Of a stretch of 64,000 nucleotides of DNA, positions 7,433 through 15,696 are shown in pieces. Each line of letters starts with the position of its first letter. Positions within the stretch are counted from its first letter, which is position 1. The notes under the pieces are model-generated. The model was given only the letters and a program-made list of their open reading frames with translations. It did not search any database and was not told the DNA's origin. Both the position numbers and the translations under genes were made by a program. Origin of the DNA: Candidatus Opimibacter skivensis (GTDB lineage: Bacteria; Bacteroidota; Bacteroidia; Chitinophagales; Saprospiraceae); NCBI GenBank assembly GCA_016722045.1, contig JADKGY010000001.1, forward strand, positions 1,426,001-1,490,000, in the 5' to 3' direction.

Positions 7433-8299
7433 TCACAATTCAACAAGCTTCTCATATGTTTCCGGTCTCCGGTCTCTGAAAAACTGCCATACATTCCTCA
7501 CTTCTTCAATCATATCAAGATCAAATTCCGCGACGAGTAGTTCATCATTATCTTCAGAGGCCTGTGCGAATATTTGTCCACGGGGATCAACGAAATAAGA
7601 AGTGCCATAGAACTTACCGACGTTCCATGGTTTTTCATAGCCTACTCTGTTGATGCAGCCCATGAAGTAACCGTTTGCTGCTGCATGTGCGGGTTGTTCG
7701 AGTTTCCATAAATACTGAGAGAGTCCGGCGACAGTGGCTGAAGGATTATATACAATTTCAGCACCATTCAGTCCGAGAGCTCTTGCGCCTTCCGGGAAAT
7801 GCCGATCATAACAAATGTATACACCGACTTTGGCATAACGTGTTTGAAACACGGGATAACCGAGATTACCGGGTTTGAAAAAGAATTTCTCCCAAAATCC
7901 TGAGGTATGTGGGATATGATTCTTTCGGTATTTTCCGAGATAGGTTCCATCTGCATCGATGACGGCAGCCGTGTTATAAAGGACACCGGCCTGTTCTTTT
8001 TCATATACGGGAACGATGATGACCATGCTGTATTTCTTAGCATACTGTTGCATGATCTCCACTGTCGGACCTGGAACAGTTTCAGCGCTTGCATACCAGT
8101 CCTTGTCCTGTCCCGGACAGAAATAGGGTGTATTGAATATTTCCTGCAGACAAAGGATCTGCACACCTTTCTTCCCGGCATCTTCGATGTAAGGAATGTG
8201 CTTCTGCACCATAGCATCTACAATCTCCTGGATGGTGCCCTCCCCTTCGGTCTTCGGAAGGGACATCTGGATGAGGCCTGATTTGATGATTCGCGGCAT
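7433..8299 (-). CDS. Beta-ureidopropionase (N-carbamoyl-beta-alanine amidohydrolase)
   Basis: A carbon-nitrogen hydrolase of 288 residues that would release ammonia and CO2 from N-carbamoyl-beta-alanine to give beta-alanine, the third step of reductive pyrimidine breakdown. The nitrilase-superfamily triad is visible: Glu53 (CLQEIF), Lys126 (KYRKNHIPH) and Cys163 (YICYDRHFPEG). The motif NRVGYEKPWNVGKFYGTSYFV and the length fit the beta-ureidopropionase / N-carbamoylputrescine branch. The pathway neighbours decide for beta-ureidopropionase. Its upstream partner in the pathway, dihydropyrimidinase, is separated from it by the GxxExxY cassette. Confidence 0.9.
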   Translation of the reverse strand: MPRIIKSGLIQMSLPKTEGEGTIQEIVDAMVQKHIPYIEDAGKKGVQILCLQEIFNTPYFCPGQDKDWYASAETVPGPTVEIMQQYAKKYSMVIIVPVYEKEQAGVLYNTAAVIDADGTYLGKYRKNHIPHTSGFWEKFFFKPGNLGYPVFQTRYAKVGVYICYDRHFPEGARALGLNGAEIVYNPSATVAGLSQYLWKLEQPAHAAANGYFMGCINRVGYEKPWNVGKFYGTSYFVDPRGQIFAQASEDNDELLVAEFDLDMIEEVRNVWQFFRDRRPETYEKLVEL

Positions 8300-8332
8300 A
8301 TTTGATATATATTCGTTGAAAGGTAAAAATTT

Positions 8333-8371
8333 GAACGCAGATTGTCATGATCATCATGATTTTTCATGATT
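8333..8371 (+). repeat. Left inverted repeat of the GxxExxY cassette (family 1)
   Basis: It begins GAACGCAGATTGTCATGATC. It pairs with 8886-8924 in opposite orientation: the first 28 positions are identical and about 36 of 39 match overall. Confidence 0.9.
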
Positions 8372-8393
8372 TGATTTTTGAGCAACCATGAAT

Positions 8394-8795
8394 TCAACTA
8401 TTACGATGCTTTTTGTATTCTTCTGAAAAGACTTTTCGTTTGTATTCAGGTTTTTTTCCAAAATTTAATAACATGCCAACTTCAATATCGGTTGCTTTCA
8501 AATAATTAGTAAGTTGTGCTTCGTGTTCTTCTCTTAGTCCTTCCGCGGCTTTTAATTCAACTATTACAACATTGTCCACGATAATATCTGTGACATAATG
8601 TCCAACTTCCTCTCCTTCATAATAAACGCAGACATTGTTACTCGGGATACAAGGAATCCCTCGCTTACGGAATTCAATACACATAGCATTTTGATAAACT
8701 TTCTCAAGGAAACCGTAGCCTAATGTGTTATATACTTTAAAGTATGCACTTAGAATTACAGACGTAGTCTGAGCGTGTAGATATTTGTTTTCCAC
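8394..8795 (-). CDS. GxxExxY protein (PD-(D/E)XK nuclease-like)
   Basis: This 133-residue protein carries the defining GxxExxY motif (GFLEKVYQNA, about residues 28-37). A nuclease-like core DIIVDNVVIVELKA follows, in which D and E-x-K correspond to the PD-(D/E)XK active site, so a nuclease fold is likely; the biological role of the family is unknown. The gene stands alone between two inverted 39-nt repeats, interrupting the dihydropyrimidinase to beta-ureidopropionase gene order. The reading frame is intact and has the family's normal length. The start at 8795 gives the standard N-terminus (MENKYLHAQTTSVILSAYF). Confidence 0.85.
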   Translation of the reverse strand: MENKYLHAQTTSVILSAYFKVYNTLGYGFLEKVYQNAMCIEFRKRGIPCIPSNNVCVYYEGEEVGHYVTDIIVDNVVIVELKAAEGLREEHEAQLTNYLKATDIEVGMLLNFGKKPEYKRKVFSEEYKKHRNS

Positions 8796-8885
8796 TGGTA
8801 ATGGTTTTAATTGGTGAACAATAAAATTATTAAATGATTATTAATTCACCAAATAAAATATTCAATCTCTCCCAAATAAATAATT

Positions 8886-8924
8886 AATCATGACCTATCA
8901 TGATGATCATGACAATCTGCGTTC
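8886..8924 (-). repeat. Right inverted repeat of the GxxExxY cassette (family 1)
   Basis: It ends GATCATGACAATCTGCGTTC, the reverse complement of the start of 8333-8371. Only 7 nt separate it from the end of the dihydropyrimidinase gene. Confidence 0.9.
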
Positions 8925-8931
8925 TAAAAAA

Positions 8932-10314
8932 TCAGATGATTCCGGTAACTTTATTTCTCTTAATAAACTGTCCAAAGCCCTTTTGGATTTTCACGTCACC
9001 ATTATCAACTGCAACCTGACCACGTAAAATTGTAGTCTTGCATCTTCCTTTTATTTCCCATCCTTCATAAGCGGAATAGTCTACATGCATGTGGTGAGTA
9101 TTGACAGATAATGTATGTTCTTCCTTAGGATCAAAGAGAACAAGGTCAGCATCACTTCCTACAGCGATGCATCCTTTGCGTGGAAACATGCCAAATATTT
9201 TTGCTGCATTCGTGGATGTCACTTCTACAAATTTATTTAAAGTGATTCTTCCTTTTTGAACACCTTCACTGAATAATAATTCCATCCTGTTTTCGATCGC
9301 CGGATGACCGTTTGGAATTTTTGAAAAATCTTTTTCACCCATTAGTTTTTGTTCCCACATGAAAGGACAATGGTCAGTAGCGACAACTTGTACTGTACCC
9401 TGATTAATTCCTGCCCACAATGTTTCCTGGTCTTTCTTTTGACGAAGAGGTGGGCTCATCACCCATTTTGCACCTTCGAAATCTTTTTCATACAGAGAGG
9501 CATCAAGGATAAGATATTGAATACATGTCTCAGCATATACTTTCTGATTCCGACGTTCAATATCACGGATATGATTCAACGCACCTTCACATGTCATGTG
9601 TACGACATAAGCGGTGACTCCGGTGTAATTGGCCATATCTGCAAAACGACCTGTGGCTTCAGCTTCGGTAATTTCTGGTTGGGATAAATAATGATAGAGA
9701 GGAGATAATTTTCCCTCTACTCTGTGCTTTGCGATGAGAAAATCAATCATGTCTCCATTGGTAGCATGTACTGTGACCATCCCTCCACATTTTTTTACTT
9801 CCTGCATCAGTCCCACCATCTGGCGATCATCGATCATCAATGCACCTTTATAAGCCATGAAGGTTTTGAAGGAAGTGATGCCTTCTTCTTCTACCATCTG
9901 TGTTATCTCATTCTTTGTCTCTTCATTAAAATCGGTGACCGCCATGTGGAATGAATAATCACCATAGCAATTTCCATTCGATCTGGATTGCCATTGTTCG
10001 AGTGCATGATGAAGAGACTTGCCTTGTGTCTGCAATACAAAATCAATGACCATCGTCGTACCACCATGCAATGCTGCAAGTGTACCGGTTTCATAATTGT
10101 CACTGCTATATGTACCCATGAACGGCATGTCAAGATGAACATGGGGATCAATACCACCGGGAAAAATCATTAATCCATTTGCATCAATGATTTCGTCTGC
10201 TGTGACATTCAGATTTTTACCGATCGCGGATATCTCTTCGCCTTCGATGAAGATGTCTGCGTGATAATCTTCGGATGAAGTGATGATTCGGCCATTTTTG
10301 ATTAATATACTCAT
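8932..10314 (-). CDS. hydA: Dihydropyrimidinase (D-hydantoinase)
   Basis: A cyclic amidohydrolase of 460 residues that opens dihydrouracil and dihydrothymine to N-carbamoyl-beta-amino acids, the second pathway step. The metal site is complete: His58 and His60 in DPHVHLDMP, and the carbamylated Lys150 in ITSFKTFMAYKG. The later histidines (VTVHATNGD, VVHMTCEGAL) and the aspartate in VVATDHCPF are also present. Length is normal. It is read toward the GxxExxY cassette and beta-ureidopropionase. The start at 10314 gives the usual short N-terminal strand MSILIKNGRIIT. Confidence 0.94.
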   Translation of the reverse strand: MSILIKNGRIITSSEDYHADIFIEGEEISAIGKNLNVTADEIIDANGLMIFPGGIDPHVHLDMPFMGTYSSDNYETGTLAALHGGTTMVIDFVLQTQGKSLHHALEQWQSRSNGNCYGDYSFHMAVTDFNEETKNEITQMVEEEGITSFKTFMAYKGALMIDDRQMVGLMQEVKKCGGMVTVHATNGDMIDFLIAKHRVEGKLSPLYHYLSQPEITEAEATGRFADMANYTGVTAYVVHMTCEGALNHIRDIERRNQKVYAETCIQYLILDASLYEKDFEGAKWVMSPPLRQKKDQETLWAGINQGTVQVVATDHCPFMWEQKLMGEKDFSKIPNGHPAIENRMELLFSEGVQKGRITLNKFVEVTSTNAAKIFGMFPRKGCIAVGSDADLVLFDPKEEHTLSVNTHHMHVDYSAYEGWEIKGRCKTTILRGQVAVDNGDVKIQKGFGQFIKRNKVTGII

Positions 10315-10333
10315 TTGAATTTATAATTTCCAA

Positions 10334-10387
10334 CAAAAAAAAGAGGACGCGGATTTATTAAGAAAAGTTAAGATCAATTAAGATTTG
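10334..10387 (+). repeat. Family-2 repeat, single copy
   Basis: A-run, GAGGACGCGGAT, then TTAAGAAAAGTTAAGATCAA. It lies between the cytosine deaminase and dihydropyrimidinase genes. No inverted partner is seen nearby. Confidence 0.7.
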
Positions 10388-10479
10388 TTTTGCCTGATTT
10401 TTAGTGAGTTCACATTGATTGCTCTTCTGCCTAATTTCAGCGAATTACGCTTTGCCCTTTCCGCCCTTCCTTTTTCTAA

Positions 10480-10914
10480 TTAAAGCTCTCCGATATCTTC
10501 ATACCACAGCTCAGGGTTTTCTTTAATAAACTGGCGCATCATTTGTTTACATTCTTCTGATTCCAGATTGATCACCTCAACACCATGGGATTCCATGAAA
10601 TCTTTTGCGCCACTGAAAGTTTCGTCTTCACCGGCATAAACTTTTTTGATGCCAAACTGGACAACTGCTCCTGCACAAAGATAGCATGGCATCAACGTGG
10701 AATAAAGTGTTGCATTCCTGTAATTCCCTACCCTTCCAGCATTGCGGAGACAGTCAATTTCTGCATGTGTCACCGGATCTCCGTCCTGTACACGTTTGTT
10801 GCGACCTTTGCCAATCACTACCCCATCTCTGACCAACACTGAACCAATCGGAATGCCGCCTTCAGAACGACCCTGTTTGGCTTCAGCAATGGCAGCCTCT
10901 AAAAATTTATCCAT
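10480..10914 (-). CDS. Cytosine deaminase, fungal Fcy1-like
   Basis: A 144-residue zinc deaminase. The zinc and proton-shuttle motifs are His50-Ala-Glu52 (VTHAEIDCL) and Cys77/Cys80 (PCYLC). The overall pattern, including the closing ELWYEDIGEL, resembles yeast cytosine deaminase more than guanine deaminase or tRNA deaminase TadA. It would turn cytosine into uracil and so feed cytosine into the pathway. The permease gene ends 1 nt before its start, so the two are almost certainly co-transcribed. Activity on other small nucleobases cannot be excluded. Confidence 0.85.
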   Translation of the reverse strand: MDKFLEAAIAEAKQGRSEGGIPIGSVLVRDGVVIGKGRNKRVQDGDPVTHAEIDCLRNAGRVGNYRNATLYSTLMPCYLCAGAVVQFGIKKVYAGEDETFSGAKDFMESHGVEVINLESEECKQMMRQFIKENPELWYEDIGEL

Positions 10915-10915
10915 C

Positions 10916-12352
10916 TTATTTTCTTTTCATCAATATTAAATATAAAATAAAGGAAACAGCGAAACCCACAAACCAGGCATAATGATAGAGAGAAGAAATG
11001 AATACAGGGATTGAAGCTGTATCCACCAAATGTACCGTGACAAGAAACCCAGGAGCATTCGGAAGTATGCCTGCCAAAAGTGCAATCAAAGCAATATAAT
11101 TAAATCCCTTTTTATAGGAATAAATACCTGTAGGATTATACAATTCATCTGCAACCAATTCCTTTTTTCGGATAAAAAAATAATCTGCGATCATGATACC
11201 ACCAATGGGCCCCAACAAACTTGAATAAGCGATCAACCAGGTAAAAATATATCCCGTCGGATCTGCAATTAATTTCCAGGGAAAAATGATGATCCCTAAT
11301 ATGCCGGTGATAAATCCTCCTGTGCGAAAATTAATTTTTGAAGGAGACAGATGTGCAAAATCATTCGCAGGACTTACAATATTCGCAGCAATATTAGTAG
11401 CCAATGTAGAAATTGCAACTGCGATCATTGCAATACTTACTAAAAGTTTACTATCGAATTTACCTGCAAGCACAATCGGATCCCAAATTGTTTCTCCATA
11501 AATGATAAATGTCGCGGAAGTCACGACGACACCAATAAAAGAAAACAATGTCATCGATGATGGCAATCCTATCGCCTGACCTGTAATTTGCGCTTTTTGA
11601 CTTTTTGCATATCGGGTGAAGTCCGGTATATTTAATGATAATGTTGCCCAAAATCCAACCATGCCTGTGAGTGCCGGAAAAAAGAAATTCCAAAATTGTG
11701 CACTGGTTTGAAATTTTGAAGGCTGCGCTAATATCGGACCAAGACCATGTCCTGCATTGATTGCCCAAAACAATAAAGCAAATGCTGCAATAGGCAAAAA
11801 GAAAGCTTTAAATACCAATAATTTCCGAATGCTCTCAACACCTAGATACACCACAAGCATATTGATCAGCCAGAAAAGAAAAAAGGTAATGGCCGGACCT
11901 GTCTTCAAACCCCACGATTCAGGAAATATTTGCGGTAATGTTTCCAAACCAGGTATCCACATTCGCAACATCTGGTATAATGCAAATCCTCCGATCCATG
12001 TCTGTATACCAAACCAACCGCATGCGACGATGGCACGCAGCAGTGCAGGGAGATTAGCAAGCTTTGTTCCAAAACTGGCACGTGCCAGCACCGGAAAAGG
12101 TATTCCATATTTTGCCCCTGCATGACCGTTGAGGATCATGGGTACAAGTACAATTGTATTTCCAAGAAAAATAGTGAGTATCGCCTGCCACCAGTTCATG
12201 CCTCCTTCGATCAAAGAACTAGCCAGCATGTATGTGGGTATGCAGAGGCTCATGCTGATCCATAAGGCCGTGTAGTTCCATGTGTTCCACGTCCTTTTAT
12301 CCTGAGGAATAGGGGCGAGATCTTTTGAGTAGAGGGAGTTATTATTCATCAA
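10916..12352 (-). CDS. NCS1-family nucleobase permease (cytosine/uracil/allantoin type)
   Basis: A 478-residue inner-membrane transporter of the nucleobase:cation symporter-1 family, with about 12 hydrophobic segments. Family signatures include WNTWNYTALWISMSLCIPTY near the N-terminus, the PVLARASFG loop, and NIAANIVSPANDFAHLSPSKI in the C-terminal half. It lies first in the minus-strand gene group, directly before the cytosine deaminase, so uracil, cytosine or thymine uptake is the likely role; allantoin or hydantoin transport is an alternative. The upstream region is a family-1 hairpin shared with the divergent aminotransferase. Confidence 0.88.
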   Translation of the reverse strand: MMNNNSLYSKDLAPIPQDKRTWNTWNYTALWISMSLCIPTYMLASSLIEGGMNWWQAILTIFLGNTIVLVPMILNGHAGAKYGIPFPVLARASFGTKLANLPALLRAIVACGWFGIQTWIGGFALYQMLRMWIPGLETLPQIFPESWGLKTGPAITFFLFWLINMLVVYLGVESIRKLLVFKAFFLPIAAFALLFWAINAGHGLGPILAQPSKFQTSAQFWNFFFPALTGMVGFWATLSLNIPDFTRYAKSQKAQITGQAIGLPSSMTLFSFIGVVVTSATFIIYGETIWDPIVLAGKFDSKLLVSIAMIAVAISTLATNIAANIVSPANDFAHLSPSKINFRTGGFITGILGIIIFPWKLIADPTGYIFTWLIAYSSLLGPIGGIMIADYFFIRKKELVADELYNPTGIYSYKKGFNYIALIALLAGILPNAPGFLVTVHLVDTASIPVFISSLYHYAWFVGFAVSFILYLILMKRK

Positions 12353-12365
12353 TGATTCAAATTTG

Positions 12366-12466
12366 GAACGCAGATTTTCATGATGATCATGATTTACGCA
12401 GATTTTGTTTCACTATACTTTTAATCATATCATGACTAATCATGATGATCATAATGATCTGCGTTC
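12366..12466. repeat. Family-1 hairpin repeat between divergent permease and aminotransferase genes
   Basis: The left arm at 12366-12395 starts GAACGCAGATTTTCATGATG. The right arm at about 12423-12466 ends ATCTGCGTTC. About 27 nt separate the arms. This is a gene-less version of the repeat pair that encloses the GxxExxY gene. It lies within the divergent promoter region. Confidence 0.8.
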
Positions 12467-12589
12467 TCCTTTTTTTATTTCCCAAAATACAAATATCTCA
12501 TACACTTATAGGTTTATGATTCATTTAAAAACGCTCATTTCGTTTACTCGGCATAAGAATCGTAATTTAGTGTTTTAAACGCTCGAAGC

Positions 12590-13939
12590 ATGAATTCTCT
12601 TACAGAGACTGACCGAAAACAGGTTATACAGGATAACTTAGATTACACGCTTTTCTCCTGGAGCAAACAATCAGGACTCAATCCCATCGCCGTCAAATAT
12701 GCCGAAGGTGTCTATATCTACGACTATGATGGAAAACGATACCTCGACTTCTCATCCGGTCTGATGAATGTCAATATAGGTCATGGCAATCAACGGGTGA
12801 CGCGTGCTGTCGTCGAACAAATGCAGAAAGTAAGTTTTGTCACACCTTCTTGCGTCACTGAAGTAAGAGGATTGTTAGGCAAAAAATTATCTGAAATCAC
12901 TACTGGCCCTCTGAATAAAACATTCTTTACTGTTTGCGGAGCTACAGCTATTGAAAATGCTATCAAACTGGCCAGATTGTATACAGGTAAACATAAAATC
13001 ATCGCCCGGTACAGGGCTTTTCATGGAGCTTCATATGGCGCCATGACCGCAGGAGGTGATCCGAGAAAACTTCCATCGGATGCACAGCAGGTTCCGAATA
13101 TTGTGCATGTCGAAGATCCGTATTGTTATCGTTGCCCATGGGGAAAAGAAATCACTACATGTAGTCGTGAATGTGTGAGTCACATCGAACGCGTCATCCA
13201 ATTCGAAGGACCCGATAATATCGCAGCGATATTGATGGAAGGAGAAAGCGGATCATCAGGTTGTATCAAATATCCACCTGATTATTTGCAAAAAGTAAGA
13301 GCCCTGTGCGATAAGTATAACATCCTGCTGATCGCAGACGAAGTGATGAGTGGATTTGGACGAACAGGCAGATGGTTTGCTGTAGATTATCATGGTGTCG
13401 TTCCGGATATGATTGCAACTGCGAAAGGAATCACAGCAGGCTATCTTCCATTGGGTGCATTGATCGTCTCAGATAAAATCGCTGCACATTATAATGACAA
13501 ACCATTGATGATAGGTTTGACATATTCTGCTCATCCCGTAAGTTGTGCTGCAGGTCTTGAAACATTAAATATCTATGAAGATGAAAATCTTATTGAAAAT
13601 GCAGCCGCCATGGGCGAATACATCATGGAGCGAATGGAAGAATTAAAAACAAAGCATCGCAGCATTGGAGATTTTCGCACGACAGGATTATTAGGTTGTC
13701 TTGAAATCGTGAAGAATCGCGAGACAAAAGAACCCATGGCAGAATTCAATGCACCTGCCTCACAAATGGAAGTCATGAACAAAGTCGCTGCAAAAATCAA
13801 AGAGCTCGGCATGTATACGTTTGTGCGTTGGAATTATATTTTCACATGTCCCCCATTGACGATCACGAAGGAGCAGATTGATGAAGGACTGAGTATAATC
13901 TCCGAGGCCTTAGAGATTGCTGATGGTAATTGTATATGA
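12590..13939 (+). CDS. Class III aminotransferase (beta-alanine/beta-aminoisobutyrate:pyruvate type)
   Basis: A fold-type I PLP enzyme of 449 residues. The PLP lysine is Lys279 in TAKGITAGYLPLGA, preceded by LLIADEVMSGFGRTGRWFA; the N-terminal part has LDFSSGLMNVNIGHGN. Sequence features place it with omega-amino acid:pyruvate aminotransferases. Between the beta-ureidopropionase step and the semialdehyde dehydrogenase, it most likely turns beta-alanine (and beta-aminoisobutyrate) into malonate (methylmalonate) semialdehyde. It is divergent from the permease and convergent with the dehydrogenase. Taurine or GABA as substrate are alternatives. A cysteine-rich loop (DPYCYRCPWGKE, then CSREC) resembles that in several relatives. 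Confidence 0.85.
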   Translation: MNSLTETDRKQVIQDNLDYTLFSWSKQSGLNPIAVKYAEGVYIYDYDGKRYLDFSSGLMNVNIGHGNQRVTRAVVEQMQKVSFVTPSCVTEVRGLLGKKLSEITTGPLNKTFFTVCGATAIENAIKLARLYTGKHKIIARYRAFHGASYGAMTAGGDPRKLPSDAQQVPNIVHVEDPYCYRCPWGKEITTCSRECVSHIERVIQFEGPDNIAAILMEGESGSSGCIKYPPDYLQKVRALCDKYNILLIADEVMSGFGRTGRWFAVDYHGVVPDMIATAKGITAGYLPLGALIVSDKIAAHYNDKPLMIGLTYSAHPVSCAAGLETLNIYEDENLIENAAAMGEYIMERMEELKTKHRSIGDFRTTGLLGCLEIVKNRETKEPMAEFNAPASQMEVMNKVAAKIKELGMYTFVRWNYIFTCPPLTITKEQIDEGLSIISEALEIADGNCI

Positions 13940-13944
13940 CTCCG

Positions 13945-13975
13945 CTTTGCCCCTAAATCCCCTAAAGGGGACTTA
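13945..13975 (-). repeat. Family-3 repeat after the aminotransferase
   Basis: Reads CTTTGCCCCTAAATCCCCTA then AAGGGGACTTAT. It is inverted relative to 14055-14128, so the two could form a stem between the convergent aminotransferase and dehydrogenase genes and serve as a transcript end for both. Confidence 0.8.
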
Positions 13976-14054
13976 TGAAAAATCGCCATTTTTAACGCGA
14001 GTAATGACTATCCAATTTGAATCAGAAGCAAATAGAAACACAGTGTATTTATAT

Positions 14055-14128
14055 AAGTCCCCTGGTTGCTGAGCTGTAGCATAAGGATGTGTAAAGCAAG
14101 TCGAAGCATAGGGGATTTAGGGGCAAAG
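14055..14128 (+). repeat. Family-3 repeat split by a nested 46-nt repeat
   Basis: AAGTCCCCT (14055-14063) and AGGGGATTTAGGGGCAAAG (14110-14128) together make one family-3 repeat. The 46 nt between them (14064-14109, starting GGTTGCTGAGCTGTAGCA) match 40 of 46 positions of 21070-21115. It is a repeat within the loop of another repeat. Confidence 0.85.
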
Positions 14129-14134
14129 CGAGGC

Positions 14135-15604
14135 TTAGCTCATCCAGTTCGTCTTCGATTCCGGATTCCACTTCACAGTTGTCTTCTTTAGCTTCGTCCA
14201 GAATTCAATAGAGCTTTTTCCGGTGATGTCGTTGACACCAAATTTGCTTTCGTTCCATCCACCAAATGAAAATGGTTCGCGAGGCACGGGGACTCCAACA
14301 TTGACGCCTATCATTCCGGCACTGGCGCCTTCCATTACTTTTTTCGCCATACCGCCACTTTGTGTAAATACTGATGCAGCATTACCATAGTTACTTGAAT
14401 TTTCAATGGCTAGTGCTTCGTCAATATCTTTCGCACGTATGATGGCGAGCACTGGTCCGAATACTTCTTCTTTGGCAATCGCCATATCCGGAGTGACGTA
14501 GTCAATCACTGTCGGACCAACATAAAATCCATTTTCTTTTCCGGCCACAACACAATTTCGTCCATCGACCAAAATTTTTGCACCAGCTTTTTCTGCTTCT
14601 GCGATATAGCGCTCGATTCTTTCTTTTGCTTCTTTGCTGATGACACTACCGAGATTTTTTCCGGGTATTATTTTTCTGGCCTCATCACAAATCTTACTGA
14701 TGATTGCATCAAGCGGACCTACAGCTACCATTGCAGAAGCCGCCATGCATCGCTGGCCTGCGCAACCACTCATGCTGGCCGTAATATTAGAAGCCGTCAT
14801 TTCAAGATGAGCATCAGGCAATACAATGAGATGATTCTTAGCACCACCAAGTGCAACACATCTTTTCAGATTACTTGTCGAACGACGATATACAATCTTT
14901 GCCACTTTCGTTGAGCCTACAAATGATACAGCTTCAATATCCGGATGATCACATATCGCTTCGACGATTTCTCTGTCGCCATTTACAACATTGAATACAC
15001 CATCAGGCAATCCTGCTTCTTTCAACAATTCAGAAATACGAATCGCAGAAATAGGCACCTGCTCAGATGGTTTCAATATCATACAATTTCCAAGGGCGAT
15101 TGCATTTGGTATTGTCCAGTGCGGAACCATGTTAGGAAAATTGAAAGGCGCAATTGAAGCGACAACACCAAGGGGCTTGTGTTCGACTCTGCATTCTACT
15201 CCTTTACTGACTTCAAGTAATTCTCCGGAAATTAATTGTGGAAGTGAACATGCGAATTCTGTGAGTTCAATACTCTTCTCTACTTCAGCAGTTGCCTCTT
15301 CTATTGTCTTTCCGTTTTCCTCATGCACGAGCTGTGCTAATTCTTTCACGTGTTTTTCTAAAAGTGTTTTATATCTATAGAAAACCTGGACTCTTTCTTT
15401 AATAGGGGTCGCGGACCATGATGGAAAAGCAGCTTTTGCAGCCTGAACAGCCCTGTCCAACTCTGCCGCATCGGACAATGTCACTTTTGAAAGTACCCCT
15501 CCTGATAATGGAGTGACGACATTCAATGTCCTGTTGGTCTGTGGCACGAATTTCCCGGCGATGAAGTTTTTCGTTTCGGGATATTGAAGGGTCTGATTTT
15601 CCAT
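14135..15604 (-). CDS. mmsA: CoA-acylating methylmalonate/malonate-semialdehyde dehydrogenase
   Basis: An aldehyde dehydrogenase of 489 residues. The catalytic cysteine is Cys286 in SGCAGQRCMA. The position where ordinary aldehyde dehydrogenases have their general-base glutamate reads LGGAKNH, the mark of the CoA-dependent MmsA/IolA branch. It would turn malonate semialdehyde into acetyl-CoA and methylmalonate semialdehyde into propionyl-CoA with loss of CO2, the last step for uracil and thymine respectively. The enzyme also serves valine or inositol breakdown in other bacteria, but the adjacent aminotransferase and pathway genes favour the pyrimidine role here. Confidence 0.92.
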   Translation of the reverse strand: MENQTLQYPETKNFIAGKFVPQTNRTLNVVTPLSGGVLSKVTLSDAAELDRAVQAAKAAFPSWSATPIKERVQVFYRYKTLLEKHVKELAQLVHEENGKTIEEATAEVEKSIELTEFACSLPQLISGELLEVSKGVECRVEHKPLGVVASIAPFNFPNMVPHWTIPNAIALGNCMILKPSEQVPISAIRISELLKEAGLPDGVFNVVNGDREIVEAICDHPDIEAVSFVGSTKVAKIVYRRSTSNLKRCVALGGAKNHLIVLPDAHLEMTASNITASMSGCAGQRCMAASAMVAVGPLDAIISKICDEARKIIPGKNLGSVISKEAKERIERYIAEAEKAGAKILVDGRNCVVAGKENGFYVGPTVIDYVTPDMAIAKEEVFGPVLAIIRAKDIDEALAIENSSNYGNAASVFTQSGGMAKKVMEGASAGMIGVNVGVPVPREPFSFGGWNESKFGVNDITGKSSIEFWTKLKKTTVKWNPESKTNWMS

Positions 15605-15696
15605 CTTTAAAGGATTTTACAAGGGTAATGCTGCTCAAATATCGGACTTTTGAATAGTTTTTGTTTAACAGTTACCTTGCTGAAAATTTGAAACAA

